Source: Ruminococcus sp.
GTDB lineage: Bacteria > Bacillota > Clostridia > Oscillospirales > Acutalibacteraceae
Length of the DNA: 64,000 nucleotides
Assembly: GCA_017403985.1 (NCBI GenBank)
Contig: JAFRDE010000001.1
Span: 124,001-188,000 of the forward strand
Direction: 5' to 3'
Position numbers and translations under genes: made by a program. Positions 1 through 8,554 of this stretch are shown here, piece after piece. The notes beneath the pieces were generated by a model that was given only the letters and a program-made list of their open reading frames with translations, made no database searches and was not told the DNA's origin. Numbering within the stretch: the first letter of the stretch is position 1; each line of letters begins with the position of its first letter.

Positions 1-13
1 GATTACAAAAATG

Positions 14-50
14 TGATAAAAAAGAAACGTCTCATCAGCGTGAGACGTTT
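14..50 (-). terminator. Rho-independent terminator of the F420-ligase-like gene
   Basis: Ten-base stem AAACGTCTCA / TGAGACGTTT (25-34 and 41-50) with a six-base loop. Read on the minus strand it is followed by a run of seven T. It lies just past the stop of the gene at 93-1292. Confidence 0.85.
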
Positions 51-53
51 CTG

Positions 54-90
54 CCGGAGGGACGTCGCAAGCGTCGTCCCCTACCCTATT
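54..90. repeat. Dispersed palindromic repeat, GTAGGGGA family, copy 1
   Basis: On the minus strand it reads GTAGGGGACGACGCTTGCGA followed by CGTCCCTCCGG, an imperfect palindrome. Related sequences occur at 13154-13190 and 41303-41357. All three lie at the 3' ends of minus-strand genes. They look like non-coding dispersed elements of one family. Confidence 0.6.
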
Positions 91-92
91 TG

Positions 93-1292
93 TTAATCGT
101 TGGTATAGTTATCGAAATAGCCCTGTACCAGTACGACAGGCGTGCCCTTATCGCCCGAACCGGAGGTCAGATCACACAGGGAACCGATCAGGTCGGTGAG
201 CTGACGCGGTGTTGTGCCCTGTGAAGCCATGTTGCCGACTAAATCTGCATCCTTGGTTTTGATACTCTCGGAGATCGCCGCCTTTAGCTCCTCGCCGTGA
301 AGATGCTTGAAATCGTTATCGGCGAGATACTTGAGCTTGAGCTCGTTCGGCGTACCGATCAGGCCGGCGGTATGAGCGGGAGATACGACCGGATCGGCGA
401 GCTCCCAGATCTTGCCCTGAGGATCCTTGAAAGCGCCGTCGCCGTAAACCATGACTTCGACGTCCTTGCCGGTGATCGACTTGATCTTCGCCTGAATATC
501 CTCCACCAGCGGCTGTGCGTTCTGCGGGAACAGCTTAACGGTATCTTCGGTAGACTTGTTGGAACCTAAGAGACCGTAATTCTCGTTATAGCCGGAGCCG
601 TTGACGGGAGCGTTCATGATATCATCCAGTCCGAGCACGATCTTCGCGCCCGCGTCCTTCAGGATGCGCTTGGTGCGCTTGCGGGTATGGATATCACAGG
701 TCAGGACGGTATCGGTGTATTTGAGGATCGTCTTGGGACGGTTGGCAAAGACGATCTCTACCTCTGCCCCACTCTCTTCAATCAGGTTTTGATAATATTC
801 AACATAGTCGACACCGGTGAACTCGTGCTTATTCACGCCGAACAGCTCACGATAGCGCTCGAGCGTCAACACGTCGCTGTAAGGGTTCACGCCCGCCTCG
901 TCAATCTTATCGAGAGAAACCAGCTCGTTGCCGACCTCATCGGACGGATAAGACAGCATAAGGACGATCTTTTTGCAGCCCATCGCGATACCGCGCAGGC
1001 AGATAGCAAAGCGGTTGCGGGACAGGATCGGGAAGATCACGCCTACCGTTCCGCCGCCGAGCTTTGCCTTTACGTCGTCGGCGATATTCTGTACGGTCGC
1101 GTAGTTGCCCTGCGCGCGTGCGACGATCGACTCGGTCACAGCGATTACGTCGCGGTCACGGAGAGAAAATCCCTCGCTGTCAGCGGCAGCCAGAACGCTG
1201 TCGGTGACGATCGACGCAAGGTCGTCGCCGGTACGGATGATCGGGCAGCGAATACCGCGGGATACGGTACCGACTAATCTTTCATTACTCAT
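93..1292 (-). CDS. Coenzyme F420-0:L-glutamate ligase-like (CofE domain) protein
   Basis: The 399-residue product resembles the CofE/F420-0:gamma-glutamyl ligase family. The N-terminal half carries a glycine-rich family-type segment, including SRNRFAICLRGIAMG at about residues 91-105. CofE adds glutamate to coenzyme F420, but Firmicutes carry longer homologues of unknown substrate, and nothing else in the window points to F420 synthesis. The start is chosen as the ATG nine bases after AAAGGAG; an earlier ATG in another frame stops after three codons. The gene stands alone and ends at a strong terminator. The family call is fairly sure, the reaction is not. Confidence 0.7.
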   Translation of the reverse strand: MSNERLVGTVSRGIRCPIIRTGDDLASIVTDSVLAAADSEGFSLRDRDVIAVTESIVARAQGNYATVQNIADDVKAKLGGGTVGVIFPILSRNRFAICLRGIAMGCKKIVLMLSYPSDEVGNELVSLDKIDEAGVNPYSDVLTLERYRELFGVNKHEFTGVDYVEYYQNLIEESGAEVEIVFANRPKTILKYTDTVLTCDIHTRKRTKRILKDAGAKIVLGLDDIMNAPVNGSGYNENYGLLGSNKSTEDTVKLFPQNAQPLVEDIQAKIKSITGKDVEVMVYGDGAFKDPQGKIWELADPVVSPAHTAGLIGTPNELKLKYLADNDFKHLHGEELKAAISESIKTKDADLVGNMASQGTTPRQLTDLIGSLCDLTSGSGDKGTPVVLVQGYFDNYTND

Positions 1293-1407
1293 TCATGTAC
1301 ACTCCTTTAGCAGTTTAACTAATTAAAGCCATAGAGTATTATAATGGTATTGATGCTGTTTTTAATTCCTCATATGAATATAAAGCACAATTTTATCTGC
1401 CTACTGT

Positions 1408-1436
1408 TTGACAAAGCACAATCTTTGTGCTATACT
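1408..1436 (+). promoter_or_regulatory. Promoter of tRNA-Gly with a dyad in the spacer
   Basis: Consensus TTGACA (1408-1413), a 17-base spacer and TATACT (1431-1436) lie 18 bases before the tRNA. The spacer is filled by the perfect dyad AGCACAA-TCT-TTGTGCT (1415-1431). The half-site context AAAGCACAAT recurs at 1382-1391. The dyad looks like an operator, but no regulator is identified. Confidence 0.75.
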
Positions 1437-1454
1437 ACATTCAGAATTAGACAT

Positions 1455-1528
1455 GCAGATGTAGTTTAGTGGTAGAACTTCAGCCTTCCAAGCTGACCGT
1501 GTGGGTTCGATTCCCATCATCTGCTCCA
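1455..1528 (+). tRNA. tRNA-Gly (anticodon TCC)
   Basis: Cloverleaf with acceptor GCAGATG / CATCTGC, T-arm GGGTTCGATTCCC and anticodon loop CTTCCAA giving TCC at 1487-1489, which reads GGA. The CCA end is encoded (1526-1528). The tRNA has its own promoter and terminator, so it is a single-gene unit. Confidence 0.95.
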
Positions 1529-1529
1529 A

Positions 1530-1563
1530 AAACAAAAGCACCCATAAGGGTGCTTTTGTTTTT
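1530..1563 (+). terminator. Terminator of tRNA-Gly
   Basis: Stem AAACAAAAGCACCC / GGGTGCTTTTGTTT with loop ATAA, beginning two bases after the CCA and ending in a T-rich tract. It is near symmetrical and could also stop minus-strand transcription of the gene at 1585-1935. Confidence 0.85.
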
Positions 1564-1584
1564 GGAATAAAACCGATATAGTAT

Positions 1585-1935
1585 CTATTTTGAGAGCATC
1601 ACAATTATTGTTATTACGATGGATATAACCGTTAATGCTACAAAAAAGCAAGCACAATTCTTAATGGTATTTATCATACTTAACTTCTTAAACGTCAGAT
1701 ACTCATTAATCTCTTTTTCAGATAAATCAGGCTTATAAATTGTGTAAAAATCATTCATCTCATTTCCGCCGGCATCAGTATATCTATGTATTCCATCCGG
1801 AAGATTCTCACCATTTTTTATCATTTGCAGATACTTTTTATTTTCTTCTTTAGTACAAGATATTTTTTGAAGCAAACCAACATCATATCGATATGATTCT
1901 ATTTCTTTCTTTATATCCAGTCTTTCTTTCGCCAT
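1585..1935 (-). CDS. Small membrane-anchored protein of unknown function
   Basis: The product has 116 residues. A charged, lysine- and glutamate-rich soluble part (about 1-85) is followed by one C-terminal transmembrane segment (ACFFVALTVISIVITIIVML), so it is probably a tail-anchored protein facing the cytoplasm. ATG follows AAGGAAG with good spacing. The gene is more AT-rich than its neighbours, which may hint at foreign origin. I do not recognise the family. Confidence 0.6.
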   Translation of the reverse strand: MAKERLDIKKEIESYRYDVGLLQKISCTKEENKKYLQMIKNGENLPDGIHRYTDAGGNEMNDFYTIYKPDLSEKEINEYLTFKKLSMINTIKNCACFFVALTVISIVITIIVMLSK

Positions 1936-1996
1936 AACAGCACTTCCTTAAACAACAGTAAGAGTATACAAATCAAATGAAGATCATTACTTAGTA

Positions 1997-2395
1997 TTAT
2001 TGATTCTTCGGTCCGTCGATACGATAAATCTCCTGATTATCGATGTCGATATTCGGGATGATGACCGGCTGGATACCGCAGTTGGCGGTGACGGTAGTGA
2101 TCAGCGCCTTGGCGTACGGAAACAGCGCTTTGAAAGTTTCGGTATGGATGAGTTCTTTCTTTTCGTTGGGATTATAAGCAAAGATACCGACAACGATCAC
2201 GTGGATCTTGAAGCGATCCGGATTCTCCTTATCATGCACCTCGATATCGAAGGTGCCCTTTGCCACGCTTTTGTTCACCGCATACTGCACCTGATAAGAA
2301 TACTTGTTGCCGAGCGCGATCTTGGTGCCGTTTTCGGTCGTATTCACAAAATCGATCTTATCTACTTTATAACCCTGTAAATTTACAACTGCCAT
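1997..2395 (-). CDS. SecB-like chaperone family protein
   Basis: The 132-residue product has the layout of SecB: N-terminal beta strands, then a segment TFKALFPYAKALITTVTANC close to the SecB signature LFPYARexIsslvsr, followed by a proline- and isoleucine-rich tail (IQPVIIPNIDI), as in SecB. SecB holds preproteins unfolded for SecA in Proteobacteria. In Firmicutes, SecB-like proteins are scattered and some serve toxin-antitoxin-chaperone systems, but no toxin or antitoxin is next to this gene. The start follows AAAAGGAG. It sits downstream of tRNA-Gln. Confidence 0.65.
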   Translation of the reverse strand: MAVVNLQGYKVDKIDFVNTTENGTKIALGNKYSYQVQYAVNKSVAKGTFDIEVHDKENPDRFKIHVIVVGIFAYNPNEKKELIHTETFKALFPYAKALITTVTANCGIQPVIIPNIDIDNQEIYRIDGPKNQ

Positions 2396-2420
2396 AATAA
2401 TCTCCTTTTAGATGATATGC

Positions 2421-2446
2421 AGCCCTCTACAAAAATGTAGAGGGCT
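2421..2446. other. Hairpin between tRNA-Gln and the SecB-like gene
   Basis: Perfect ten-base stem AGCCCTCTAC / GTAGAGGGCT around AAAAAT. The T-run (TTTT) is on the plus-strand side, so for the leftward tRNA it is a hairpin without a classic U-tract. It may mark the 3' end of the tRNA transcript or an attenuator before the SecB-like gene. Confidence 0.5.
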
Positions 2447-2448
2447 TT

Positions 2449-2523
2449 TGGCTGGGAAGGCGGGGTTCGAACCCACGAATGACGGAGTCAAAGTCCGTTG
2501 CCTTACCGCTTGGCTACTTCCCA
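2449..2523 (-). tRNA. tRNA-Gln (anticodon TTG)
   Basis: On the minus strand the acceptor is TGGGAAG / CTTCCCA, the T-arm is GTGGGTTCGAACCCC and the anticodon loop is CTTTGAC with TTG (complement at 2489-2491), reading CAA. The encoded CCA lies at 2449-2451. Confidence 0.95.
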
Positions 2524-2534
2524 ACAACAGTAAC

Positions 2535-2562
2535 AGTATACCACAATTTCAGATTATGTCAA
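2535..2562 (-). promoter_or_regulatory. Promoter of tRNA-Gln
   Basis: On the minus strand TTGACA (2557-2562), a 16-base spacer and TATACT (2535-2540) lie 11 bases before the tRNA start. Confidence 0.8.
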
Positions 2563-2575
2563 CTATAACATAGTC

Positions 2576-2601
2576 ATGGGGCGACCGGAAAGCCGCCCCA
2601 T
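2576..2601 (-). terminator. Hairpin after clpE
   Basis: GC-rich stem ATGGGGCG / CGCCCCAT (2576-2583 and 2594-2601) ten bases past the clpE stop. No T-run follows on the minus strand, so termination is plausible rather than shown. Confidence 0.5.
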
Positions 2602-2610
2602 ACGATACAA

Positions 2611-4968
2611 TTATATTGCTTCTACTGTCAGATTTTCGGCGTCGGAAGAAATCGCGATAGCGGAGAGTCCTCCCTCGCCGTGGATGATCATCTGCTCGGT
2701 GATCTTATCCTCGACTTCCTTGCGGATCAGGTTGCGCAGATCGCGCGCACCGGACTGACCGTTACAGGATTTTTCGGCAAGATAACTGCACGCCTTATCG
2801 TCATAGCGGAACTCGATACCCTTTTCACGGAGCGTTTCAACATACTCGCTGAGCATCAGGTCGGCTATCTTGATGAAATCTTCCTTGTTCAGGCTCTTGA
2901 AGACGATGATCTCATCAACACGGGCGATGAATTCGGGGCGCAGGAATTCTCTGAGCCCTTTCATAACGCTGTCATAAGCGGCGCTCTCCTGCGTTTTGCC
3001 GAATCCGAGCGCATTTTCGCGGTTAGCCGAACCGGCGTTGGAGGTCATCACGATGACCGTATTAGAGAAATCGACCGTTCTGCCGTGAGCGTCGGTCAGC
3101 TTGCCCTCGTCAAGGATCTGAAGCAGGATGTTCATCACGTCGGGATGCGCCTTTTCGATCTCGTCGAACAGCAGCACCGAGTAGGGTCTGCGTCTGACCT
3201 TTTCGGTCACCTGTCCCGCCTCGTCATAGCCGACGTATCCGGGAGGAGAACCGATGATCTTGGAAACGGAATGTTTTTCCATGAACTCGGACATATCCAG
3301 ACGGATTAGCGTCTCAGGCGTATCGAACAGTTCGAGAGAAAGCACCTTAACCAGCTCGGTCTTGCCGACGCCGGTCGGACCGACAAAGATGAAGGAAGCC
3401 GGTCTGCGGCGCGGAGAAATCTGAACGCGGGAGCGCTTGATCGCTTTCGCGAGCGCTTCGACCGCTTCATCCTGACCGATGATCTTTTTCTTGAGCGCGT
3501 CCTCGATATCCATCAGCTTCAACAGCTCATTCTCACGCACTCTGGACTGCGGGATACCCGTCCAAAGCTCGATGACGTTCGCCAGATCTACTTCCGTGAC
3601 CTCGGCGGTCAGCGTCGCTTCATCAAAGCCTTTGAGCTGATCATCGACGCGCGCCAGCTCGGAAGTGACGGTTGCCAGCGCCTCATAGTCGATGGGATCC
3701 TCACCGGAGATCGTCTCTTTGGAAATCTGCAGCGCCTTTTTCTCATCGATCAGAGTCTCATAGGACTCGCGCTCCTTATTTCTGAGAGAAGCGCAGGCGC
3801 AGGCTTCATCCAGCAGGTCTATCGCTTTATCGGGCAGGAAACGATCGGTGATGTAACGCTCGGAGAAAACAGCCGCCTTGCGGACGATGTCCTCCCCCAC
3901 CCTGACGTTATGATGCGTTTCGTAGTATTCTTTGATACCCATCAGGATCTCAACCGTATCGCCGATGCTCGGCTCCGCTACCTTAACGGGCTGGAAACGG
4001 CGCTCCAGCGCGGAATCCTTTTCGATATACTTGCGGTATTCATTGAAGGTGGTCGCGCCGATGACCTGGATCTCACCGCGAGACAACGCGGGCTTCAGGA
4101 TATTAGCGGCGTTCATGGTGCCTTCGCTGTCGCCGCCGCCGACCAGATTATGGACTTCGTCGATAAACAGGATGATATTGCCGGCTTCCTTGACCTCTTT
4201 GGTCAAGCCCTTGATGCGGCTCTCATACTGACCGCGGAACTGTGTGCCGGCGATCAGCGCGGTCAGGTCGAGCAGCTGGATCTCTTTATCCTTCAGACGA
4301 TGCGGCACCTTTCCCTGAGCGATTCGCAGAGCGAGGCCTTCAGCGATCGCGGTTTTACCGACGCCGGGCTCGCCGATCAGACAAGGATTGTTTTTGGTTC
4401 TTCTCGAGAGGATCTGTATCACGCGTTCGATCTCTTTATCTCTGCCGATCACTCTGTCGATCATACCGCTGCGCGCTTTTTTCGTTAAGTCTTCACAGTA
4501 GAGACCGATATGCTTGCGGTTCTTTTGCTGACGCTTTTCCTTAGCTTTTTTATCGCCGGCAGGCTGATCCTTTTTCGCCGCGTTGGGAGCATTATTGTTT
4601 CCGAAGAAATTGAAGATATTCGGGAAAGAGGGCGCTCCGCCGGGAGTGAACCCATCTTCTTCATCTTCATTCTCATTATCGTTATGATCCACAGGTTCGA
4701 TCCCTGTATCGGAGGCTTCCATCTTCAAGTTTTCAGCCAATTCAGACAGGTCTCCCATATCGCCCATGTTTTCCATGATAGAATCCATCTGATCCTGAAC
4801 GGATTCAAGATCCTCGGGAGAAATACCCATCTTTTTGATGATATCCTCAACGGGCTTAATACCCAGTTCTTGCGCGCACAGCAGACAATAACCGCGCGGC
4901 TCTGCATCATTCTTGTTGCTCGAAATAAATACGACGGCAGGACGTTTCTTACATCTTGAACAAATCAT
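2611..4968 (-). CDS. clpE: ClpE-type Clp protease ATPase
   Basis: A 785-residue Hsp100 unfoldase that would feed substrates to ClpP. The N-terminus is a zinc finger (C3, C6, C28, C31) in place of the ClpC-type N domain, which is typical of ClpE; an acidic, asparagine-rich linker follows. The first AAA+ module has GEPGVGKT near residue 200 and LFIDEVHNL. The second has [11 protein letters not shown] near 530, [11 protein letters not shown] and the ClpP-docking tripeptide LGF. ClpE is a heat- and stress-induced member in Firmicutes. It is the last gene of the run with pgsA (12-base gap), cvpA and truA. No CtsR gene is seen nearby. Confidence 0.88.
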   Translation of the reverse strand: MICSRCKKRPAVVFISSNKNDAEPRGYCLLCAQELGIKPVEDIIKKMGISPEDLESVQDQMDSIMENMGDMGDLSELAENLKMEASDTGIEPVDHNDNENEDEEDGFTPGGAPSFPNIFNFFGNNNAPNAAKKDQPAGDKKAKEKRQQKNRKHIGLYCEDLTKKARSGMIDRVIGRDKEIERVIQILSRRTKNNPCLIGEPGVGKTAIAEGLALRIAQGKVPHRLKDKEIQLLDLTALIAGTQFRGQYESRIKGLTKEVKEAGNIILFIDEVHNLVGGGDSEGTMNAANILKPALSRGEIQVIGATTFNEYRKYIEKDSALERRFQPVKVAEPSIGDTVEILMGIKEYYETHHNVRVGEDIVRKAAVFSERYITDRFLPDKAIDLLDEACACASLRNKERESYETLIDEKKALQISKETISGEDPIDYEALATVTSELARVDDQLKGFDEATLTAEVTEVDLANVIELWTGIPQSRVRENELLKLMDIEDALKKKIIGQDEAVEALAKAIKRSRVQISPRRRPASFIFVGPTGVGKTELVKVLSLELFDTPETLIRLDMSEFMEKHSVSKIIGSPPGYVGYDEAGQVTEKVRRRPYSVLLFDEIEKAHPDVMNILLQILDEGKLTDAHGRTVDFSNTVIVMTSNAGSANRENALGFGKTQESAAYDSVMKGLREFLRPEFIARVDEIIVFKSLNKEDFIKIADLMLSEYVETLREKGIEFRYDDKACSYLAEKSCNGQSGARDLRNLIRKEVEDKITEQMIIHGEGGLSAIAISSDAENLTVEAI

Positions 4969-4980
4969 ATACCTTCTCCT

Positions 4981-5625
4981 TTACTTATCATCTGTTATGG
5001 AAGCCTGAACGGAAGGAAGGTCCTTCTCCTTCATTTTGTTCTGCTTCTGTATTCTGAAGAAAATAATCGCATAATTGACTAACGAAAAGATCATCATACC
5101 CGACGTAACGCCTAACACGGTAAGCGAAATGGTCTCGTTGTGGAAGTTAAAGACCTCCATCAACACCACCAAAGCGACGGAAATATAAAACATAAAAGTG
5201 CTCGCCTTACCGTACCAAGAAGATTTGGGAGGAATAACGCCTTGATTGATGACGATCGTACCGCCGATGATCATCAGTACATCTTTTAATACCATAATGA
5301 TCATCAAAGGGAGCACATACGGCTCAATAAATATCAGGCACACGCCCACGGCAATCAGCGTCAATTTATCAGCCAGCGGATCCAGCACCTTTCCGAGTTC
5401 GGATTCCTGATGGAACTTGCGGGCGATCATTCCGTCGAACAAATCAGACAATCCGGATATCGCAAGGATCACAACAGCCGGAATATAACTGTCGATAATA
5501 TGATATTTGGCGGCGATAAACAGGGTGACAAACGGAGTGATCAAAAGAATGCGGACAAACGATATCGCGTTCGGTATCGTCATTAAGTCTTTGCTGATCA
5601 CTTCATTTTTTGTTTCATTACTCAT
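4981..5625 (-). CDS. pgsA: CDP-diacylglycerol--glycerol-3-phosphate 3-phosphatidyltransferase
   Basis: An integral membrane enzyme that makes phosphatidylglycerol phosphate, the first committed step to phosphatidylglycerol and cardiolipin. The CDP-alcohol phosphatidyltransferase motif D-x2-DG-x2-AR-x8-G-x3-D-x3-D is intact (SDLFDGMIARKF, then LGKVLDPLADK). Several hydrophobic segments follow. I place the start at the ATG at 5625 (MSNETKNE), nine bases after GAGG; an ATG five codons upstream has no ribosome site. The product is 214 residues, somewhat longer than usual at both ends. Confidence 0.85.
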   Translation of the reverse strand: MSNETKNEVISKDLMTIPNAISFVRILLITPFVTLFIAAKYHIIDSYIPAVVILAISGLSDLFDGMIARKFHQESELGKVLDPLADKLTLIAVGVCLIFIEPYVLPLMIIMVLKDVLMIIGGTIVINQGVIPPKSSWYGKASTFMFYISVALVVLMEVFNFHNETISLTVLGVTSGMMIFSLVNYAIIFFRIQKQNKMKEKDLPSVQASITDDK

Positions 5626-5666
5626 GATGACATTCCTCATTTGATGAACAAATAGTATTCATTATA

Positions 5667-6365
5667 CTATCCCGCGATCAGCGAACCGATCCACGAGAAT
5701 ATATTACCACTGTAGAAATAATAAAATATGAAAGAATTGTAAATTGTTGATTCATTGAACCAACTTGACTGCGGGGCGATGTTGACAATGATCAGCTTCG
5801 TCAGATAAGCCAGCATGCTGACCAGTAAAAACGCATCGACAAATCCGATCACAGCCCCCAGAAAACGATTGAAAAAATTCAGAATCGGGAAATGGAAAAG
5901 AGCGACAAGCGGCTTGGTGATCAGTTTTCGCAGGATGATGATCAACAGCAAAAACAGAATCGCCGTCGCTATCGCGGTGATGATCGCCGTCACGATCGGA
6001 CGCAAAGCGGAATTGACCGCTTCGGTTATCGTTCCGGAAGCACCGGAGAGCGGCTGCTCAAGCAGCTTGGTAAGATCTTCCGAAGAAATACTCAGCAGTC
6101 CCGTCAGCCACGACGGAAGCGAAGATACGACGCCGTCGGCTGTCTGATTGCTCACGCTGACGATCGCTTCATTAACCGCTTTTGTCACCGCGGGCTGTAT
6201 CAGTGAATTATAGATAAAGTTGGCAAGAAGACTGCCCAGCGCCGCAGAGGCAAAATAGGACGCCACAGCGGCGATGATACTCGCCAGTGATTTAGCGAAG
6301 CCGCGCCAGATATTGATAACGATTAATATGAAAAAAATCGCTACCAGAATGATATCAAATATCAT
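5667..6365 (-). CDS. CvpA family membrane protein
   Basis: A 232-residue protein with four to five hydrophobic helices. An N-terminal segment containing NIWRGFAKSLASIIA is typical of CvpA/colicin V production proteins, and a C-terminal helix pair contains a glycine-rich segment (RFLGAVIGFVDAFLLV). CvpA proteins are conserved inner-membrane proteins of unclear role in envelope homeostasis. GAGG precedes the ATG by seven bases. It lies between the DUF5711 gene (9-base gap) and pgsA. Confidence 0.8.
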   Translation of the reverse strand: MIFDIILVAIFFILIVINIWRGFAKSLASIIAAVASYFASAALGSLLANFIYNSLIQPAVTKAVNEAIVSVSNQTADGVVSSLPSWLTGLLSISSEDLTKLLEQPLSGASGTITEAVNSALRPIVTAIITAIATAILFLLLIIILRKLITKPLVALFHFPILNFFNRFLGAVIGFVDAFLLVSMLAYLTKLIIVNIAPQSSWFNESTIYNSFIFYYFYSGNIFSWIGSLIAG

Positions 6366-6374
6366 ATGTTAACC

Positions 6375-7790
6375 TCACAGTGATATCGCGTCAATATAAC
6401 CGGTACAAAGGACGTAAGCGTCAGACTTTGTATACAATACGACTGCATGAGGATCGGAATTCAGGGATTTTTTTGAATAAGAGCGACCGTCCTTGGAATA
6501 AAGCATTACGGACTCGTCAGTCATCAAAGCGACCCTTCCTTTATAAGAGGAGACGTCGATGATTTTATCCTCTACCGTAAAACTCTTGTCCGGCGAACCG
6601 TTAGTGGAATAGGAAGCGATATCGCAGTTTCTTCCGTCGCCGGAGTTCGACAGCGAAAGCGTGAACGTGTTGGTTTCCGTATTGATATCGAACGCGGTCA
6701 ATTCGCGCCCCTCATAATCAGCCGTCGTATATTCGCCGTTATATGTGTTGACGGAATACGCGGCGGAACGTCCCACCGCACAGGCATACTTATCGCTGAG
6801 ATAAGCTACATCATAGATGATGTTATTCTCTAATTCAAGGAAATACAAAGGCGTATCCTTGGTAAAGTCCAAAACATAAAGCGAAGATATCTCAACGCCG
6901 TTGAGCGCAGAGATTCCCGCGACAACCGCTCTGCTTCCGTTGGAATTGAGGCAGACAGCGGTAACATAATAGTCCGCGAACGAGTAGGCGAAGATCTGCT
7001 GCTGCTCTTCATTGTAAACATAGAGCTTCGACAAATATCCGCTGCTTTCCGTCACCAGCGCATAAGTGCCGTTATCCGCGTAAGCGGCAGTCAGTATATC
7101 ATCGTTCGCTTCACCGGTAAACACAGCGCCTTCCTTGTTGATCAGCTGGTAACCGGCGCTTCCGAGATTATAGACCAGAGCGCCGTGCTTGCTGACGGTC
7201 AATACAGGCGTGATAAAAGCATGCTGTACGGAAAACTCAGACCTGCCGTAGTTATTCAGCAATTGAGTTTTCGTATCGGACGTATAACAGATATCCTGAC
7301 CGACCCGCATAAAATTGCCGGTAGCGACGCTCATGCCCTTGATATCCAAGGGGAATCGCTCTTCACTGTTGCTGTTAAACACACCGTAGCGGAAGAAGTT
7401 AGAGATATTATGAAAGGATAGCTTATCCGTGTTGAACGCGTAATATACGATACCGAACAGTAAAGCAACGATCACCAAAACGGCAACCAGTTTCTTTCCC
7501 TGCAGCTTGAATTTCTTACGCGGTTTCAAGGATAATTCTTCATCATCCTCACGCTCTTCCAGCGGCATATCCTCGTAGGTCAAAACTTCACGGTCGGAAT
7601 TCTTTTCTTTCCGCTTTTGCTTTTTCAGCAGTTTTTCGAGCTTTTTGGAATTCTTATCCTTTAACCTCTGATCTTTATCGGTTTTCTTGTCATGCTTCAA
7701 GGCCGCTTCTTCTTCGGGAAGCTCTTCATCAACCTCAGGCTCGTTTACGCTTTCATCTTCATCAGCAAAGCGTTTTCCTTTTTCATCCAT
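6375..7790 (-). CDS. DUF5711 family protein: membrane-anchored beta-propeller-like protein
   Basis: The product has about 471 residues. The first 90 are highly charged and lysine- and glutamate-rich. One transmembrane helix follows (LVAVLVIVALLFGIVYYAF), then a long external region of repeated beta-strand blades (for example YALVTESSGYLSKLYVYNE), as in seven-bladed propellers. I recognise the arrangement from Firmicutes DUF5711 proteins; the function is unknown. The start is the ATG at 7790 (MDEKGKRF), which follows GGGGTGA by four bases; the ATG at 7808 overlaps truA and lacks a site. Confidence 0.72.
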   Translation of the reverse strand: MDEKGKRFADEDESVNEPEVDEELPEEEAALKHDKKTDKDQRLKDKNSKKLEKLLKKQKRKEKNSDREVLTYEDMPLEEREDDEELSLKPRKKFKLQGKKLVAVLVIVALLFGIVYYAFNTDKLSFHNISNFFRYGVFNSNSEERFPLDIKGMSVATGNFMRVGQDICYTSDTKTQLLNNYGRSEFSVQHAFITPVLTVSKHGALVYNLGSAGYQLINKEGAVFTGEANDDILTAAYADNGTYALVTESSGYLSKLYVYNEEQQQIFAYSFADYYVTAVCLNSNGSRAVVAGISALNGVEISSLYVLDFTKDTPLYFLELENNIIYDVAYLSDKYACAVGRSAAYSVNTYNGEYTTADYEGRELTAFDINTETNTFTLSLSNSGDGRNCDIASYSTNGSPDKSFTVEDKIIDVSSYKGRVALMTDESVMLYSKDGRSYSKKSLNSDPHAVVLYTKSDAYVLCTGYIDAISL

Positions 7791-7804
7791 ATTCTCACCC
7801 CATT

Positions 7805-8554
7805 TCATTCATAATCGTGATAAAACACTTTATTTAAATACAGTCCGCATGCCGGAGCGGTCGGTCCGGCGCATTTGCGGTTTTCAGCTTCAATGATATC
7901 GGACAGCGTGCCGAACGGGATCCGTCCGTTATTCATCGCTAGCAGGGTACCGACCATGATGCGCACCATGTTATACAAAAAACCGTCGGCAGCAACCGTA
8001 AAGGTGACCAGATCGCCGCTGCGCTGGACGTTAAAATACTTTACCGTACGTGTGAAATCGCCTTTTTCACGCTTGTCCAATGTGCAAAAGGATGTGAAAT
8101 CATGCGTACCGATGAAGGCTTGCGCTTCACGATGCAGCTGATCGACATCCATATCATAACGGTAATGCAGCGCCAGCCCGTGCAAAAACGGATTGCGCAC
8201 GCGGCTGTTCCAAACTTTATAGACGTATTCTTTCCCCTTGCAGGAATAGCGGGCGTGGAAATCCTCCCCCACCTCACGCACACCGGTCACCGCTACGTCG
8301 TCCGGAAGATAACGGTTCATCGCCATCATCAGATGATCCTCGGTGATCGGATGCGCGATCATCATCGACACGCAGTACATATTGGCGTGAACGCCGCTGT
8401 CGGTACGCGAACAGCCCTTGATATCGGGGCGCTCCTGAATGATCTGATACAGCGCGTCCTGAAAGACCTCCTGTACCGTCAAGGCGTTATCCTGTATCTG
8501 CCAGCCGTGAAGATTCCTTCCGCAATAGGACAGTGTTAACAATAAATTTCTCAT
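7805..8554 (-). CDS. truA: tRNA pseudouridine synthase A
   Basis: Isomerises uridines 38-40 in the anticodon stem of tRNAs. The 249-residue product has the family N-terminus (LLLTLSYCGRNLHGWQIQ) and the catalytic aspartate in GCSRTDSGVHA, followed by the typical C-terminal segment FLYNMVRIMVGTLL. Its start overlaps the ecfT stop by four bases, so the two are translationally coupled. Confidence 0.93.
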   Translation of the reverse strand: MRNLLLTLSYCGRNLHGWQIQDNALTVQEVFQDALYQIIQERPDIKGCSRTDSGVHANMYCVSMMIAHPITEDHLMMAMNRYLPDDVAVTGVREVGEDFHARYSCKGKEYVYKVWNSRVRNPFLHGLALHYRYDMDVDQLHREAQAFIGTHDFTSFCTLDKREKGDFTRTVKYFNVQRSGDLVTFTVAADGFLYNMVRIMVGTLLAMNNGRIPFGTLSDIIEAENRKCAGPTAPACGLYLNKVFYHDYE

